A stretch of DNA of 63,054 nt from Candidatus Humimonas hydrogenitrophica (GTDB lineage Bacteria; Gemmatimonadota; Gemmatimonadetes; Palauibacterales; Palauibacteraceae): assembly GCA_947581615.1 (NCBI GenBank), contig CANPVD010000024.1:1-63054 (forward strand). The letters are read 5' to 3'. Position numbers and translations under genes: made by a program. The first letter of the stretch is position 1. Every line of letters begins with the position of its first letter. Below are positions 36,034 through 43,246 of the stretch, one piece after another. The notes under the pieces were generated by a model. The model searched no databases, was not told the origin of the DNA, and was given only the letters and a program-made list of their open reading frames with translations.

Positions 36034-38025
36034 TCAGCTGCGACCCGGCTTCGGCGCCGCCACCCGGTAGAGACCCCACGCGACCAGGGCGAGCAGGACG
36101 AGCCCCGGGAGCGCCGACTCGTGCACGCCCCAGAAGGCGAGCACGTCCGAGCGTCCCGAGAGCACGATCGGGATGGCCATGAAGATCCCGACCAGGGCCT
36201 CTCCCGTGATGAAGCCCGAGGAGAGCAGGAGGCCCCGCTGCTCGGCGTCCTTGCGCTGGTCCTCCGATGCGAAGTTCCGCCTCCGCAGGGCTCGCTTGAC
36301 CAGCGGCGCGACGACCCCGCCGATGAAGATCGGGGTCGACAGCTCGACCGGCAGGTAGATCCCGACCGCCACGGCCAGCACGGGGGTCCGGAAGGGGGCG
36401 TCCCGCTTCTCGAGCCACAGGTCGAAGAGGATGATGGCCACCGCCACCCCCATCCCGATGAACACCATGGTCCACGGGAGCCCGCCCTCGAACACCCCCT
36501 TCGCCACCGAGGCCATGAGAGTGGCCTGCGGCGCGGTGAGCGACTGCGGGTGCGCCGGCGACTGCGGACCGATGCCGTAGGCGTTGAGGAGCAGGTTCAG
36601 CACGGGCGCCATCACGAAGGCCGACACACCGGTACCCACGATCAACATGACCTGCTGCTTCCACGGCGTGGCGCCCACCAGCCAGCCCGTCTTCAGGTCA
36701 TGGAGATTGTCTCCCGCGATGGCCGCCGCGCACGCCACCACGGCACCGATGAGGACGGCGGCCGCCGCACCCTTCCCTCCCGCCTGTCCGAACACGACCA
36801 GGAGGAGGAGCGAGGCGAACAGCAGGGTGGCGATCGTGACGCCCGAGACCGGGTTGTTGGACGAGCCGACCAGGCCGGTCATGTACCCGGAGACGGCCGA
36901 GAACACGAAGCCCGCGATGACCATGATGATCGCCATGGCCAGGCTCATGCCCAGATGCCCGACCAGGTAGTGGTACAGGAAGAAGAGGGGGATGATGGAG
37001 AGGACGATCACCAGCAGCACCCACTGCATGGGCATGTCGCGCTCGGTGCGCAGGGTGGACTCGACGCCGCCCTCGCGCAGCGCCCGGTAGGCGTCGAAGC
37101 CGGAGCGAATGCCCGTGACCACGCTCCCGCCCATGCGGATCAGGGCCCACAGCCCGCCGACCACCATGGCCCCCACGCCCAGGTAGCGGGTCTGGGTCGA
37201 CCACACCGTGAGCGCGTGCTCGGCGGCCGTCTGGCCGGCCGGAAGCCCCCCGTGCAGCCAGGTGTAGATCGGGATCGCAACCCAGAAGTTGAGGATCCCC
37301 CCGCCGAACACCAGGCAGGCGATGTTGAGCCCGACGATGTAGCCCACGCCCAGGAGGGCGGGCGACAGGTTGGTGCCGATGTAGAACAGGCTCTTGCCGC
37401 CGAAGACGCCCGTGGCCCACTCCGCCGTCTCCTTCCACAGCCGCAGGCCCGTCTGCGAGAACTTGAACAGGGCGGACACGATGGCGGCGCCGGCCACGAA
37501 CCAGACGCCCGTCCCGCCCCGCTCGCCCGTCTCCAGCACCTCGGCGCAAGCCACGCCCTCGGGGAACTGGAGCGGCTGCTCGACGATCAGCGCCCGCCTC
37601 AGGGGGACCGTGAACAGCACGCCCAGGATGCCGCCGAAGCCGGCGATGAGCGTGGTCTGGACGAAGTCGAACTGCGTCCACGTCCCCAGCAGCACCAGCG
37701 CCGGGATCGTGAAGATGACGCCGGCCGCCAGCGATTCGCCCGCGCTGGCGCACGTCTGTACGATGTTGTTCTCGAGGATGTTCGAGCGCGGGAACAGGCG
37801 CAGGATCCCCATCGAGATCACGGCGGCCGGGATAGAGGCCGACACCGTGAGGCCGGCGAACAGTCCCAGGTAGGCGTTGGCTCCGGCCAGCACGAGGGCC
37901 AGGATGACACCCAGGATCACCGCCTTGACGGTGATCTCGGGCAGGGACTGCGAGGCCGGGATGAAGGGGCGGTGGGACTCCGATCCGGACGCGCTTCCGC
38001 GGGCTGAGGGTCGGGCGCTCGCCAT
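36034..38025 (-). CDS. OPT family oligopeptide transporter
   Basis: A 663-residue proton-coupled transporter with about 14-16 helices. Family blocks are ITVKAVILGVILALVLAGAN near the N-terminus, EQPLQFPEGVACAEVLETGE, and a C-terminal LPVELSTPIFIGG. Bacterial OPT proteins carry short peptides or metal-chelate compounds; the cargo here is unknown. ATG at 38025 has AGGGG six bases upstream, preferred over the extended frame to 38103. TauE/SafE diverges at 38145, leaving a 119-bp shared promoter region with no evident motif. Together with the S9 and M14 peptidases it suggests peptide scavenging. Confidence 0.9.
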   Translation of the reverse strand: MASARPSARGSASGSESHRPFIPASQSLPEITVKAVILGVILALVLAGANAYLGLFAGLTVSASIPAAVISMGILRLFPRSNILENNIVQTCASAGESLAAGVIFTIPALVLLGTWTQFDFVQTTLIAGFGGILGVLFTVPLRRALIVEQPLQFPEGVACAEVLETGERGGTGVWFVAGAAIVSALFKFSQTGLRLWKETAEWATGVFGGKSLFYIGTNLSPALLGVGYIVGLNIACLVFGGGILNFWVAIPIYTWLHGGLPAGQTAAEHALTVWSTQTRYLGVGAMVVGGLWALIRMGGSVVTGIRSGFDAYRALREGGVESTLRTERDMPMQWVLLVIVLSIIPLFFLYHYLVGHLGMSLAMAIIMVIAGFVFSAVSGYMTGLVGSSNNPVSGVTIATLLFASLLLLVVFGQAGGKGAAAAVLIGAVVACAAAIAGDNLHDLKTGWLVGATPWKQQVMLIVGTGVSAFVMAPVLNLLLNAYGIGPQSPAHPQSLTAPQATLMASVAKGVFEGGLPWTMVFIGMGVAVAIILFDLWLEKRDAPFRTPVLAVAVGIYLPVELSTPIFIGGVVAPLVKRALRRRNFASEDQRKDAEQRGLLLSSGFITGEALVGIFMAIPIVLSGRSDVLAFWGVHESALPGLVLLALVAWGLYRVAAPKPGRS

Positions 38026-38144
38026 GCTTACCCCTGGAGCGAGGGTCTCGGGATGAGGAGGGACGCGTTGCGCGACGCTAGGAAGCGCATGCCGGACGCG
38101 CAAGAGCGGGCGCCGCGGACGAAGCCGAACCGGGCGTTCCCGGG

Positions 38145-38981
38145 GTGAGCCATCCGTGGTGGGCCTACCCGGCCCTCGCCGGCGTCGGCCTGGCGGCCGG
38201 CGCCCTCAACGTGATCGCCGGCGGGGGCTCCTTCCTGTCCCTCCCGGCCATGATCTTCCTGGGCCTCCCGCCCACCGTGGCCAACGGCACGAACCGGGTC
38301 GCCATCCTGGTGCAGAACGCCGGGGCCGTGTGGGGCTTCCAGCGCCGCCGCCTGGTGGCGTGGAGGTGGCTGGTCCGGGCCGCCCTCCCGGCCGTGGTCG
38401 GTGCCCTGCTGGGCGCGTGGCTGGCGGTGCGGATCGGGGACCAGTCCTTCAAGCGCATCCTCTCGGTCCTCATGGTCGTCGTGTCGCTGGCGTCCCTGTG
38501 GCGGCCCGGGGGCCGCGCTCCGGACGATGCGGGAGAGCGGGGGAGCGGGGGGGAGGCGGGCGCCCCGGGGCGGTCCGACGCCTCGGCGGAACGCGCCGAT
38601 GGGGTGCCGGCCCCGCCGCCCGAGCTCGGCGCCCGGCTGGCCCTGGGAGCGGGCTTCTTCCTGGTCGGAGTGTACGGTGGCTTCGTCCAGGCCGGGACCG
38701 GCTTCCTGTTCCTGGCCGTGCTCACCTGGGCCGGCTTCGACCTCGTGCGCGGCAACGCCCTCAAGGTCCTGGTCATCCTCCTGTGGACGCCGCTCGCCCT
38801 GTGGCAGTTCGCCGCCGGGGGACAGGTGGACTGGGTCCTGGGCCTGGCGCTCGCCGGCGGCAACTTCTCCGGAGCCCTGATCGGGGTCCGGCTCACCGTG
38901 CTCAAGGGGAGCCGCTGGGTTCGCCGCGTGGTGACGGTCACGGTGATCGCGTTCGCGGTGCTGCTGTGGGTGCTGCCGTAG
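38145..38981 (+). CDS. TSUP family permease (TauE/SafE, sulfite exporter-like)
   Basis: A 278-residue membrane protein with two TauE/SafE repeats. The first begins GLAAGALNVIAGGGSFLSLPAM, the family's signature, with NGTNRVAIL following. The second is GVYGGFVQAGTGFLFL with GNALKVLV. A hydrophilic Gly/Asp/Glu-rich loop (about residues 122-165) links them. GTG start at 38145. Family members move sulfite, sulfonates or other anions; direction and substrate cannot be read from sequence. Confidence 0.88.
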   Translation: MSHPWWAYPALAGVGLAAGALNVIAGGGSFLSLPAMIFLGLPPTVANGTNRVAILVQNAGAVWGFQRRRLVAWRWLVRAALPAVVGALLGAWLAVRIGDQSFKRILSVLMVVVSLASLWRPGGRAPDDAGERGSGGEAGAPGRSDASAERADGVPAPPPELGARLALGAGFFLVGVYGGFVQAGTGFLFLAVLTWAGFDLVRGNALKVLVILLWTPLALWQFAAGGQVDWVLGLALAGGNFSGALIGVRLTVLKGSRWVRRVVTVTVIAFAVLLWVLP

Positions 38982-39011
38982 CCGGGACCCGGCCCCGGCC
39001 ACCGGGGACTG

Positions 39012-39038
39012 TTGATTTCCGGCTTTCTAATTTATTAT
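39012..39038 (+). promoter_or_regulatory. Candidate promoter in an AT-rich patch
   Basis: TTGATT (39012-39017) and TATTAT (39033-39038) are separated by 15 bp, in the only AT-rich patch between the TauE gene and the secreted protein at 39134. A leader of about 90 nt would follow. The spacing is short of the optimum, so moderate confidence. Confidence 0.4.
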
Positions 39039-39133
39039 TGGAGGTGGTGTCCGGTCGGGACAGGACGGCCGGTCGGGACGCGAATCCAGCGTCTGCGCCT
39101 CTTCTTCCCAGTCTCCACCTCCAGGAGGAATTC

Positions 39134-39715
39134 ATGACGGGACGGACCCCCCAGCGACGAATCCGCGGCACGCTCGTCGGCGTCGCCGGCCTGATGATCC
39201 TGCCAATCGTGGCACCTGGACCCGCCGGGGCCCAGGTCGACCCGGCCGGGAGGGACGGGATGATCCGGAGCGCCGTGAGCGCGGCGCCCGACGAAGTATC
39301 GAGGTCCGCCACCGTGCGCGACTGGCAGGGGAACGTCCTCCGTGAGGGTACCAACGGATGGACGTGCCTGCCCGACATGGCGGATCAACCCGGCGACTCC
39401 CCGATGTGTCTCGATCCGGTGTGGATGGCGTGGGTGGACGCGTGGCAGAACAAGAAGCCCTTCCAGGCGGACCGGGTGGGCTTCGGCTACATGCTCCAGG
39501 GCGACTTCCCGACCAGCAACACCGACCCGTACGCCCGGGAGTCGACGCCCGACAACCAGTGGATCGAGAACGGCGGGCCTCACGTTATGATCCTGGTGCC
39601 CGATGCGATCGCCCTGGAGGGCCTGCCCAGGACGCCGCACGGCCAGGGACCCTACGTGATGTGGGAAGGGACGCCCTACGTCCACATCATGCTCCCGGTG
39701 CCCCGGAAGCCCTGA
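39134..39715 (+). CDS. Secreted protein of unknown function
   Basis: A 193-residue exported protein. The ATG at 39134 follows a perfect AGGAGG ribosome site, making this start certain. A signal peptide (RRIRGTLVGVAGLMILPIV) ends in APGPAGAQ. The mature region has a possible disulfide pair in TCLPDMADQP and SPMCLDP, then aromatic-rich sequence (WMAWVDAW, GFGYMLQGDF) and a conserved-looking end PYVMWEGTPYVHIMLPVP. No family recognised. The strong ribosome site and promoter-like patch suggest substantial expression; it may bind a ligand in the periplasm. Confidence 0.8.
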   Translation: MTGRTPQRRIRGTLVGVAGLMILPIVAPGPAGAQVDPAGRDGMIRSAVSAAPDEVSRSATVRDWQGNVLREGTNGWTCLPDMADQPGDSPMCLDPVWMAWVDAWQNKKPFQADRVGFGYMLQGDFPTSNTDPYARESTPDNQWIENGGPHVMILVPDAIALEGLPRTPHGQGPYVMWEGTPYVHIMLPVPRKP

Positions 39716-39734
39716 GCGAACAGGCCACCCCGCC

Positions 39735-39776
39735 GCCGGACCGGACCGCGCTCCCCCCGGAGCCCTCCGGTCCGGC
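39735..39776. terminator. Candidate bidirectional terminator hairpin
   Basis: GCCGGACCGGA (39735-39745) and TCCGGTCCGGC (39766-39776) are a perfect 11-bp inverted repeat with a 20-nt loop, placed exactly between the convergent secreted-protein and NtrC-type genes. No long T-tract, but position and perfection support a shared transcription end. Confidence 0.5.
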
Positions 39777-39784
39777 CTCCTCTC

Positions 39785-41176
39785 TCAGCCGCGCGAGCTC
39801 CGCCTCCGCTCGCGATAGCGCTCCATGCGGCGCGCCAGGGTGCGCCGGTGGACCCCGAGGATCTCGGCCGCCCGGGTCCGGTTTCCGCCCGCCTCCTCGA
39901 GGACGCGGAGGATGTACTCGCGCTCGAGGCGGTCCAGGTCCCAAACCTCGTCCTCGGCCCGGCTCAGGAGATCGCCCGCCTTTCCGCGCCCGCGGCGCGT
40001 GGTGGGCTCGAACCGGATGGCCGACTGGCCCGCGTACAGGAGCATGGCCCGCTCCACGAAGTGCTCCAGCTCGCGCACGTTCCCGGGCCAAGGGTATTCC
40101 TGCATGCGTACGAGCGTCTCGGGCAGGATGGCGGGCGCCTCGACGTCGTTCTCCTCGGCGAAGCGTCGCCGGAAGTGCTCGGCCAGGAGAGCGATGTCCT
40201 CGCGGCGCTCCCGCAGGGGCGGCACCCGGATCGGAAACACGTTGAGTCGATAGAACAGGTCCTCCCGGAAGCGGCCCTCCTCGACCGCCTCCTCGAGGTC
40301 CTCGTTGGTCGCCGCCACGAGACGGAAGTCCACCGGCACCGTGCCCCCGCCGCCGACCCGGCGGATCCGCCGCTCCTCGAGCACCCGGAGGAGCTTGACC
40401 TGCACGTCCACCGGGATCGTGGCCAGCTCGTCCAGGAAGAGCGTGCCGCCGTGCGCCTCCTCGACCAGGCCGGGACGATCGGCGTGCGCCCCCGTGAAGC
40501 TGCCCTTGCGATGCCCGAACAGCTCCGCCTCGAGCAGACTCTCCGGGAGCGCCGAGCACACCACCGCCACGAACGGGCCCTCGGCCCGCGGAGAGATCTC
40601 GTGGATGGCCCGCGCGATGAGCTCCTTGCCCGTCCCCGTCTCCCCGGTCACCAGCACGGTGGAGCGCGTCGGGGCCACGCGCCTCACCAGGCCCAGGGCA
40701 CGCCGGATGGCCGGAGAGCGACCGATGATCGGGACGCGCAGGTCGTCCTCGCCCTCCTCGCGGCGGCGTAGAGAACGGCGCCGCTCCGACTCCGCCGCGG
40801 CCCGGGTGACGGCGTCGATCAGGCGGTCGGTTTGAATCGGCCGGGCGAGGCAGTCGGCCGCGCCGCGGTGCATGGCCTCGACCGCATCGCCCACGTCCCC
40901 TTCTCCCGCCACCGCCACCAGGCGGGCATCCGTCTCGAGGGGATCGATGCGGGAGAGCACCTCGAGGCCCGAGATCCCCGGCAGCCGGGTCGCGAGCACG
41001 GCGGCGTCGAAGCGGCCCTCACGAAGGCGAACGAGTCCCTCGTCCCCGCGACCGCACGCCTCGACCCGGAAGCCGCGTTCGTCCAGCACGGCGGCGAGGC
41101 CCGCGCGCACGCCGGAGTCGGCCTCTACCACGAGGACCCTGTAGACACTGCGCCCATCGACAGGCTTGTGTGGCAC
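39785..41176 (-). CDS. NtrC-family sigma-54 activator with degenerate receiver domain
   Basis: A 463-residue enhancer-binding protein. Residues about 8-125 have the receiver fold but have lost the chemistry: VVEADSG replaces the acidic pair, the phospho-acceptor Asp is Ala62 (AAVLATRLPG), and the conserved Lys is Arg (ARPIQ). The AAA+ domain is intact: Walker A GETGTGKE, the sigma-54 loop GSFTGA, Walker B GGTLFLDE and the R-finger region RLNVFPIRVPPLRER. A Fis-type HTH ends the protein (GNRTRAAEILGVHRRTLARR). GTG at 41176 gives the usual family length; longer frames upstream are not protein-like. Likely phosphorylation-independent. No histidine kinase is adjacent; targets unknown. A structured RNA and terminator lie upstream on its strand. 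Confidence 0.88.
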   Translation of the reverse strand: MPHKPVDGRSVYRVLVVEADSGVRAGLAAVLDERGFRVEACGRGDEGLVRLREGRFDAAVLATRLPGISGLEVLSRIDPLETDARLVAVAGEGDVGDAVEAMHRGAADCLARPIQTDRLIDAVTRAAAESERRRSLRRREEGEDDLRVPIIGRSPAIRRALGLVRRVAPTRSTVLVTGETGTGKELIARAIHEISPRAEGPFVAVVCSALPESLLEAELFGHRKGSFTGAHADRPGLVEEAHGGTLFLDELATIPVDVQVKLLRVLEERRIRRVGGGGTVPVDFRLVAATNEDLEEAVEEGRFREDLFYRLNVFPIRVPPLRERREDIALLAEHFRRRFAEENDVEAPAILPETLVRMQEYPWPGNVRELEHFVERAMLLYAGQSAIRFEPTTRRGRGKAGDLLSRAEDEVWDLDRLEREYILRVLEEAGGNRTRAAEILGVHRRTLARRMERYRERRRSSRG

Positions 41177-41330
41177 CGCGGCGTCCCTCGCTTCGTTCGC
41201 CTCGTCCGGGGTCCGCCGCGGGGCCTCGAACGGCCGGGTGGGCGTCGCCCTCACTTCAGGGGATTGTCCAAGATATGCGATGCGGAGAGACGCGAAACGG
41301 GAAGAAACGCCGAAGGGGAGGAATTTTGCA

Positions 41331-41373
41331 AAAAGACGAAACCCCCGACCGGACTCACGGGTCCGATCGGGGG
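41331..41373 (-). terminator. Intrinsic terminator of the minus-strand structured RNA
   Basis: On the minus strand CCCCCGATCGGAC (41373-41361) pairs with GTCCGGTCGGGGG (41354-41342): 13 pairs with one G-U, and a 6-nt loop. TTTCGTCTTTTT follows at once (41341-41330 region). On the plus strand the same position becomes a C-A mismatch and no T-tract follows, so the direction is minus. Confidence 0.85.
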
Positions 41374-41585
41374 CCTCGTTGCGTCGGTGAGCCAGGGTCA
41401 GTCGGTTTGGCGTCACCCCGTGTGGTGACCTGACCTGAGGCTCTTTCCCTCGTCGTCACTCGAAAGTCACGACTCAGGCGTCCCCGTTCCCGGGACTACG
41501 GCTGCGGCCGACGACCTTGCAGCCGGTCTGGGCGGGCCAAACTCCCGCCAGACGAGACGCCCTCCGGCCCGAACCATCGGGCGTC
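41331..41585 (-). ncRNA. Candidate structured noncoding RNA, family unknown
   Basis: Reading the minus strand from 41585, hairpins follow one another with little spacing: 41585-41556 (GACGCCC/GGGCGTC), 41553-41526 (GTCTG-GCGGG/CCCGC-C-CAGAC), 41524-41500 (GGCTGC/GCAGCC), 41496-41480 (GTCCC/GGGAC), 41473-41452 (GTCGT-G-ACT-TTCG-AGT-G-ACGAC, a UUCG tetraloop), a nested stem 41443-41389 (GAGCC, GGTCAG and GTCACC each with its partner), and the terminator 41373-41342. No convincing ORF covers it. It could be an independent RNA, the 3' UTR of the DUF378 gene, or a leader that terminates ahead of the NtrC-type gene. No match to a riboswitch, 6S, SRP or RNase P consensus was recognised. Confidence 0.55.
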
Positions 41586-41756
41586 GCATCCCACATCGTG
41601 GTCGCCGAAGCGTCCTCGTCGTGGGCGAGGCATGATAGAGCAACCCCCGTGCCCGGCCGCGCCACCTGCCGACCGAATCCGGCGCGCGCCGCGCACCGCA
41701 TGGCCTCCGGCCGGGTTCCGGGGGGCCTCGGGCTCGAAGGGAGAAGCCGCCGTTCG

Positions 41757-41807
41757 CGACAAAGTGTCACGAACGACGGCTCCCGGCCCCCGACATAGTG
41801 TCACGCA
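41757..41807. repeat. Pair of 17-bp repeats each containing a GACA-N3-TGTC dyad
   Basis: CGACAAAGTGTCACGAA (41757-41773) and CGACATAGTGTCACGCA (41791-41807) match at 15 of 17 positions and start 34 bp apart. Each contains GACA-N3-TGTC. They lie 49 bp past the stop of the DUF378 gene and upstream of the structured RNA on the minus strand, where they might be operators or a small dispersed repeat family. Confidence 0.45.
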
Positions 41808-41855
41808 GGGTGAGGCACGGTCCCGGAGACGATCCTCCGGAGGCCCGGTTCGGGG

Positions 41856-42071
41856 CTAAGCCCGCGACGTCACGGTGCGCCGCGACGTGCCCCGCCAGGC
41901 CATCAGCCGGAAGACGGCCGCCACGCCGACGAGCGCGTACACCAGGCGCGCGACCACGGTCATGTCTCCGAAGATCGCGGCCACCAGGTCGAATCCGAAC
42001 AGCCCCACGAGACCCCAGTTGAGACCTCCCACGACGAGCAGCAGCACGGTCACGATGTCGAGCGTACGCAT
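41856..42071 (-). CDS. DUF378 family small membrane protein
   Basis: A 71-residue protein with two hydrophobic helices: IVTVLLLVVGGLNWGLVGLFGF (carrying the family's GGLNWGLVG signature) and VVARLVYALVGVAAVFRLM. ATG at 42071 has an AGGAGG ribosome site, so the start is firm. Function of the family is unknown. It is divergently transcribed from the CarH-like regulator, and its promoter is overlapped by 11-bp repeats shared with that regulator's promoter, so light- or B12-dependent control is a reasonable inference. Confidence 0.85.
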   Translation of the reverse strand: MRTLDIVTVLLLVVGGLNWGLVGLFGFDLVAAIFGDMTVVARLVYALVGVAAVFRLMAWRGTSRRTVTSRA

Positions 42072-42126
42072 CGCACTTCCTCCTGTTGAGCCTTCCTCGA
42101 GTCGGTGTGTCGAAGTTATGTCGAAT

Positions 42127-42155
42127 ATAATACGGGGTCGAGGAGACTCCGTCAA
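42127..42155 (-). promoter_or_regulatory. Promoter of the DUF378 gene
   Basis: On the minus strand TTGACG (42155-42150) and TATTAT (42132-42127) lie 17 bp apart, the best sigma-70-like promoter in the window. Transcription would start near 42120, inside the repeat pair 42129-42108, about 50 nt before the ATG. Confidence 0.7.
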
Positions 42156-42159
42156 GGCA

Positions 42160-42188
42160 TTGTCGACCATCATTTCTTGACATACGCT
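42160..42188 (+). promoter_or_regulatory. Possible promoter of the CarH-like gene
   Basis: TTGTCG (42160-42165) and TACGCT (42183-42188) are 17 bp apart on the plus strand. Both are imperfect, but the -10 falls inside the tandem repeat pair 42172-42193, which would give autorepression. Confidence 0.4.
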
Positions 42189-42262
42189 AGACAGGCGGCC
42201 ACCTTGGGCCAGAGTCGAGACTGCCGCTAGAGCACCCGAACGGGATCGAGGGCACGCGGGAC

Positions 42263-43219
42263 ATGGCGAACAAGGGTCGGACGACGGGGGGAGAGGCCCG
42301 CCACCCGATATCGGTCGTGGCGGAGCGGACCGGCTTGAGTCGGCACGCCATCCGCGCCTGGGAGCGGCGCTACGGCCTCATCGAGCCCGACCGGTCCCAG
42401 GGAGGTCACCGGCTGTACTCGGACGCGGAGATCGAGCGGCTCGCGCTCCTGGCCCGCCTCACAGAGCGAGGGGAGCGGATCGGCGAGCTGGCCGGGCTGT
42501 CGACCGACGAGCTCCGGGTCCAGCTGGCCCGTTCCGCGACGGCCGGGCGCGGGGCCCCGGCGGGCGGCTCCTACCCCGGTCCCCGACCCGAGCGCCGCGT
42601 GGCCGCCGCCATGCGCCTCGTGGCGGACTACGACGCCGAGAACCTGGAGACGCTTCTGCGGCGGGCCGCGCTCGACTTTCCGGCACCCGTCCTGATCGAG
42701 GAAGTGCTGGCGCCCCTGCTCACGCGCGTCGGGGAGGCGTGGCGCGCCGGCGAGATCGGACCGGGGCAGGAGCACATGGCCTCCGCCGCCGTCACGCGGG
42801 CGGTGGGCTGGCTCATGGAGGCGCTTCCCCCCGCCGCCGGGGCGCCCGTCCTCGTCGTGGCCACGCCCACCGGTCACCGGCACGAGCTCGGGGCGCTCCT
42901 GGTGGCTGCCACGGCCGTGTCGGAGGGCTGGCGCGTGAGCTACATGGCACCCGATCTCCCGGCGGCCGACATCGCCGCGGCTGCCGGGAGGCTGGGCGCC
43001 AGGGCGGTGGCCGTCAGCCTCGTCTATCCGGCCGCCGACCCGGCGACAGCGGACGAGATACGGCGGCTTCGCGAGACCCTGCCCGCCGCCACGCGCCTCC
43101 TCGCGGGCGGGGGCGCGTCGGGCTCCTACGCCGACGTGCTGGACGAAGTGGGAGCCGGCACGCCCGGCGACCTGGCCGGCCTGCGCGAGATCCTCAGAAC
43201 CCTCGCGCCCGCCGCCTGA
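42263..43219 (+). CDS. MerR-type B12-binding transcriptional regulator (CarH/LitR-like photoreceptor)
   Basis: A 318-residue protein with three parts: a MerR-type winged HTH (ISVVAERTGLSRHAIRAWERRYG, residues about 15-80), a helical B12-cap domain, and a C-terminal cobalamin-binding domain. The light-sensing motif W-x9-EH is complete (Trp160 to Glu170-His171). The cobalt-ligand His is His207 in GHRHELG; the residue two before it is His where CarH proteins usually have an acidic residue. SLVYP and the GGG near the end complete the cobalamin pocket. In known CarH, adenosylcobalamin in the dark promotes tetramer binding to DNA, and light releases it. ATG at 42263. Likely represses itself and the divergent DUF378 gene. 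Confidence 0.86.
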   Translation: MANKGRTTGGEARHPISVVAERTGLSRHAIRAWERRYGLIEPDRSQGGHRLYSDAEIERLALLARLTERGERIGELAGLSTDELRVQLARSATAGRGAPAGGSYPGPRPERRVAAAMRLVADYDAENLETLLRRAALDFPAPVLIEEVLAPLLTRVGEAWRAGEIGPGQEHMASAAVTRAVGWLMEALPPAAGAPVLVVATPTGHRHELGALLVAATAVSEGWRVSYMAPDLPAADIAAAAGRLGARAVAVSLVYPAADPATADEIRRLRETLPAATRLLAGGGASGSYADVLDEVGAGTPGDLAGLREILRTLAPAA

Positions 43220-43246
43220 GGCTCCCGGTTCGTCTGTGGACGGGCC

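Larger units (their letters stand above)
42108..42193. promoter_or_regulatory. Tandem 11-bp direct repeats, candidate CarH operators
   Basis: Five 11-mers end in GACA. Two are exactly tandem on the plus strand: ATTTCTTGACA (42172-42182) and TACGCTAGACA (42183-42193). Two are exactly tandem on the minus strand: TATATTCGACA (42129-42119) and TAACTTCGACA (42118-42108). One single copy, GATGGTCGACA, is on the minus strand (42171-42161). The pairs overlap the -10/+1 of the two divergent promoters. Tandem 11-bp direct repeats are the operator type described for Thermus CarH, which supports binding by the adjacent regulator. Confidence 0.65.

Noticed and set aside
41342-41373. Terminator acting on the plus strand
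   Set aside because: No T-tract on that strand and a C-A mismatch replaces the G-U pair; the minus orientation fits better.
41389-41443. Resemblance of GGTCAGGTC in the structured RNA to the bacterial SRP RNA core
   Set aside because: The SRP GGAA tetraloop and the conserved AGCAGCC strand are absent, and the pairing is different.
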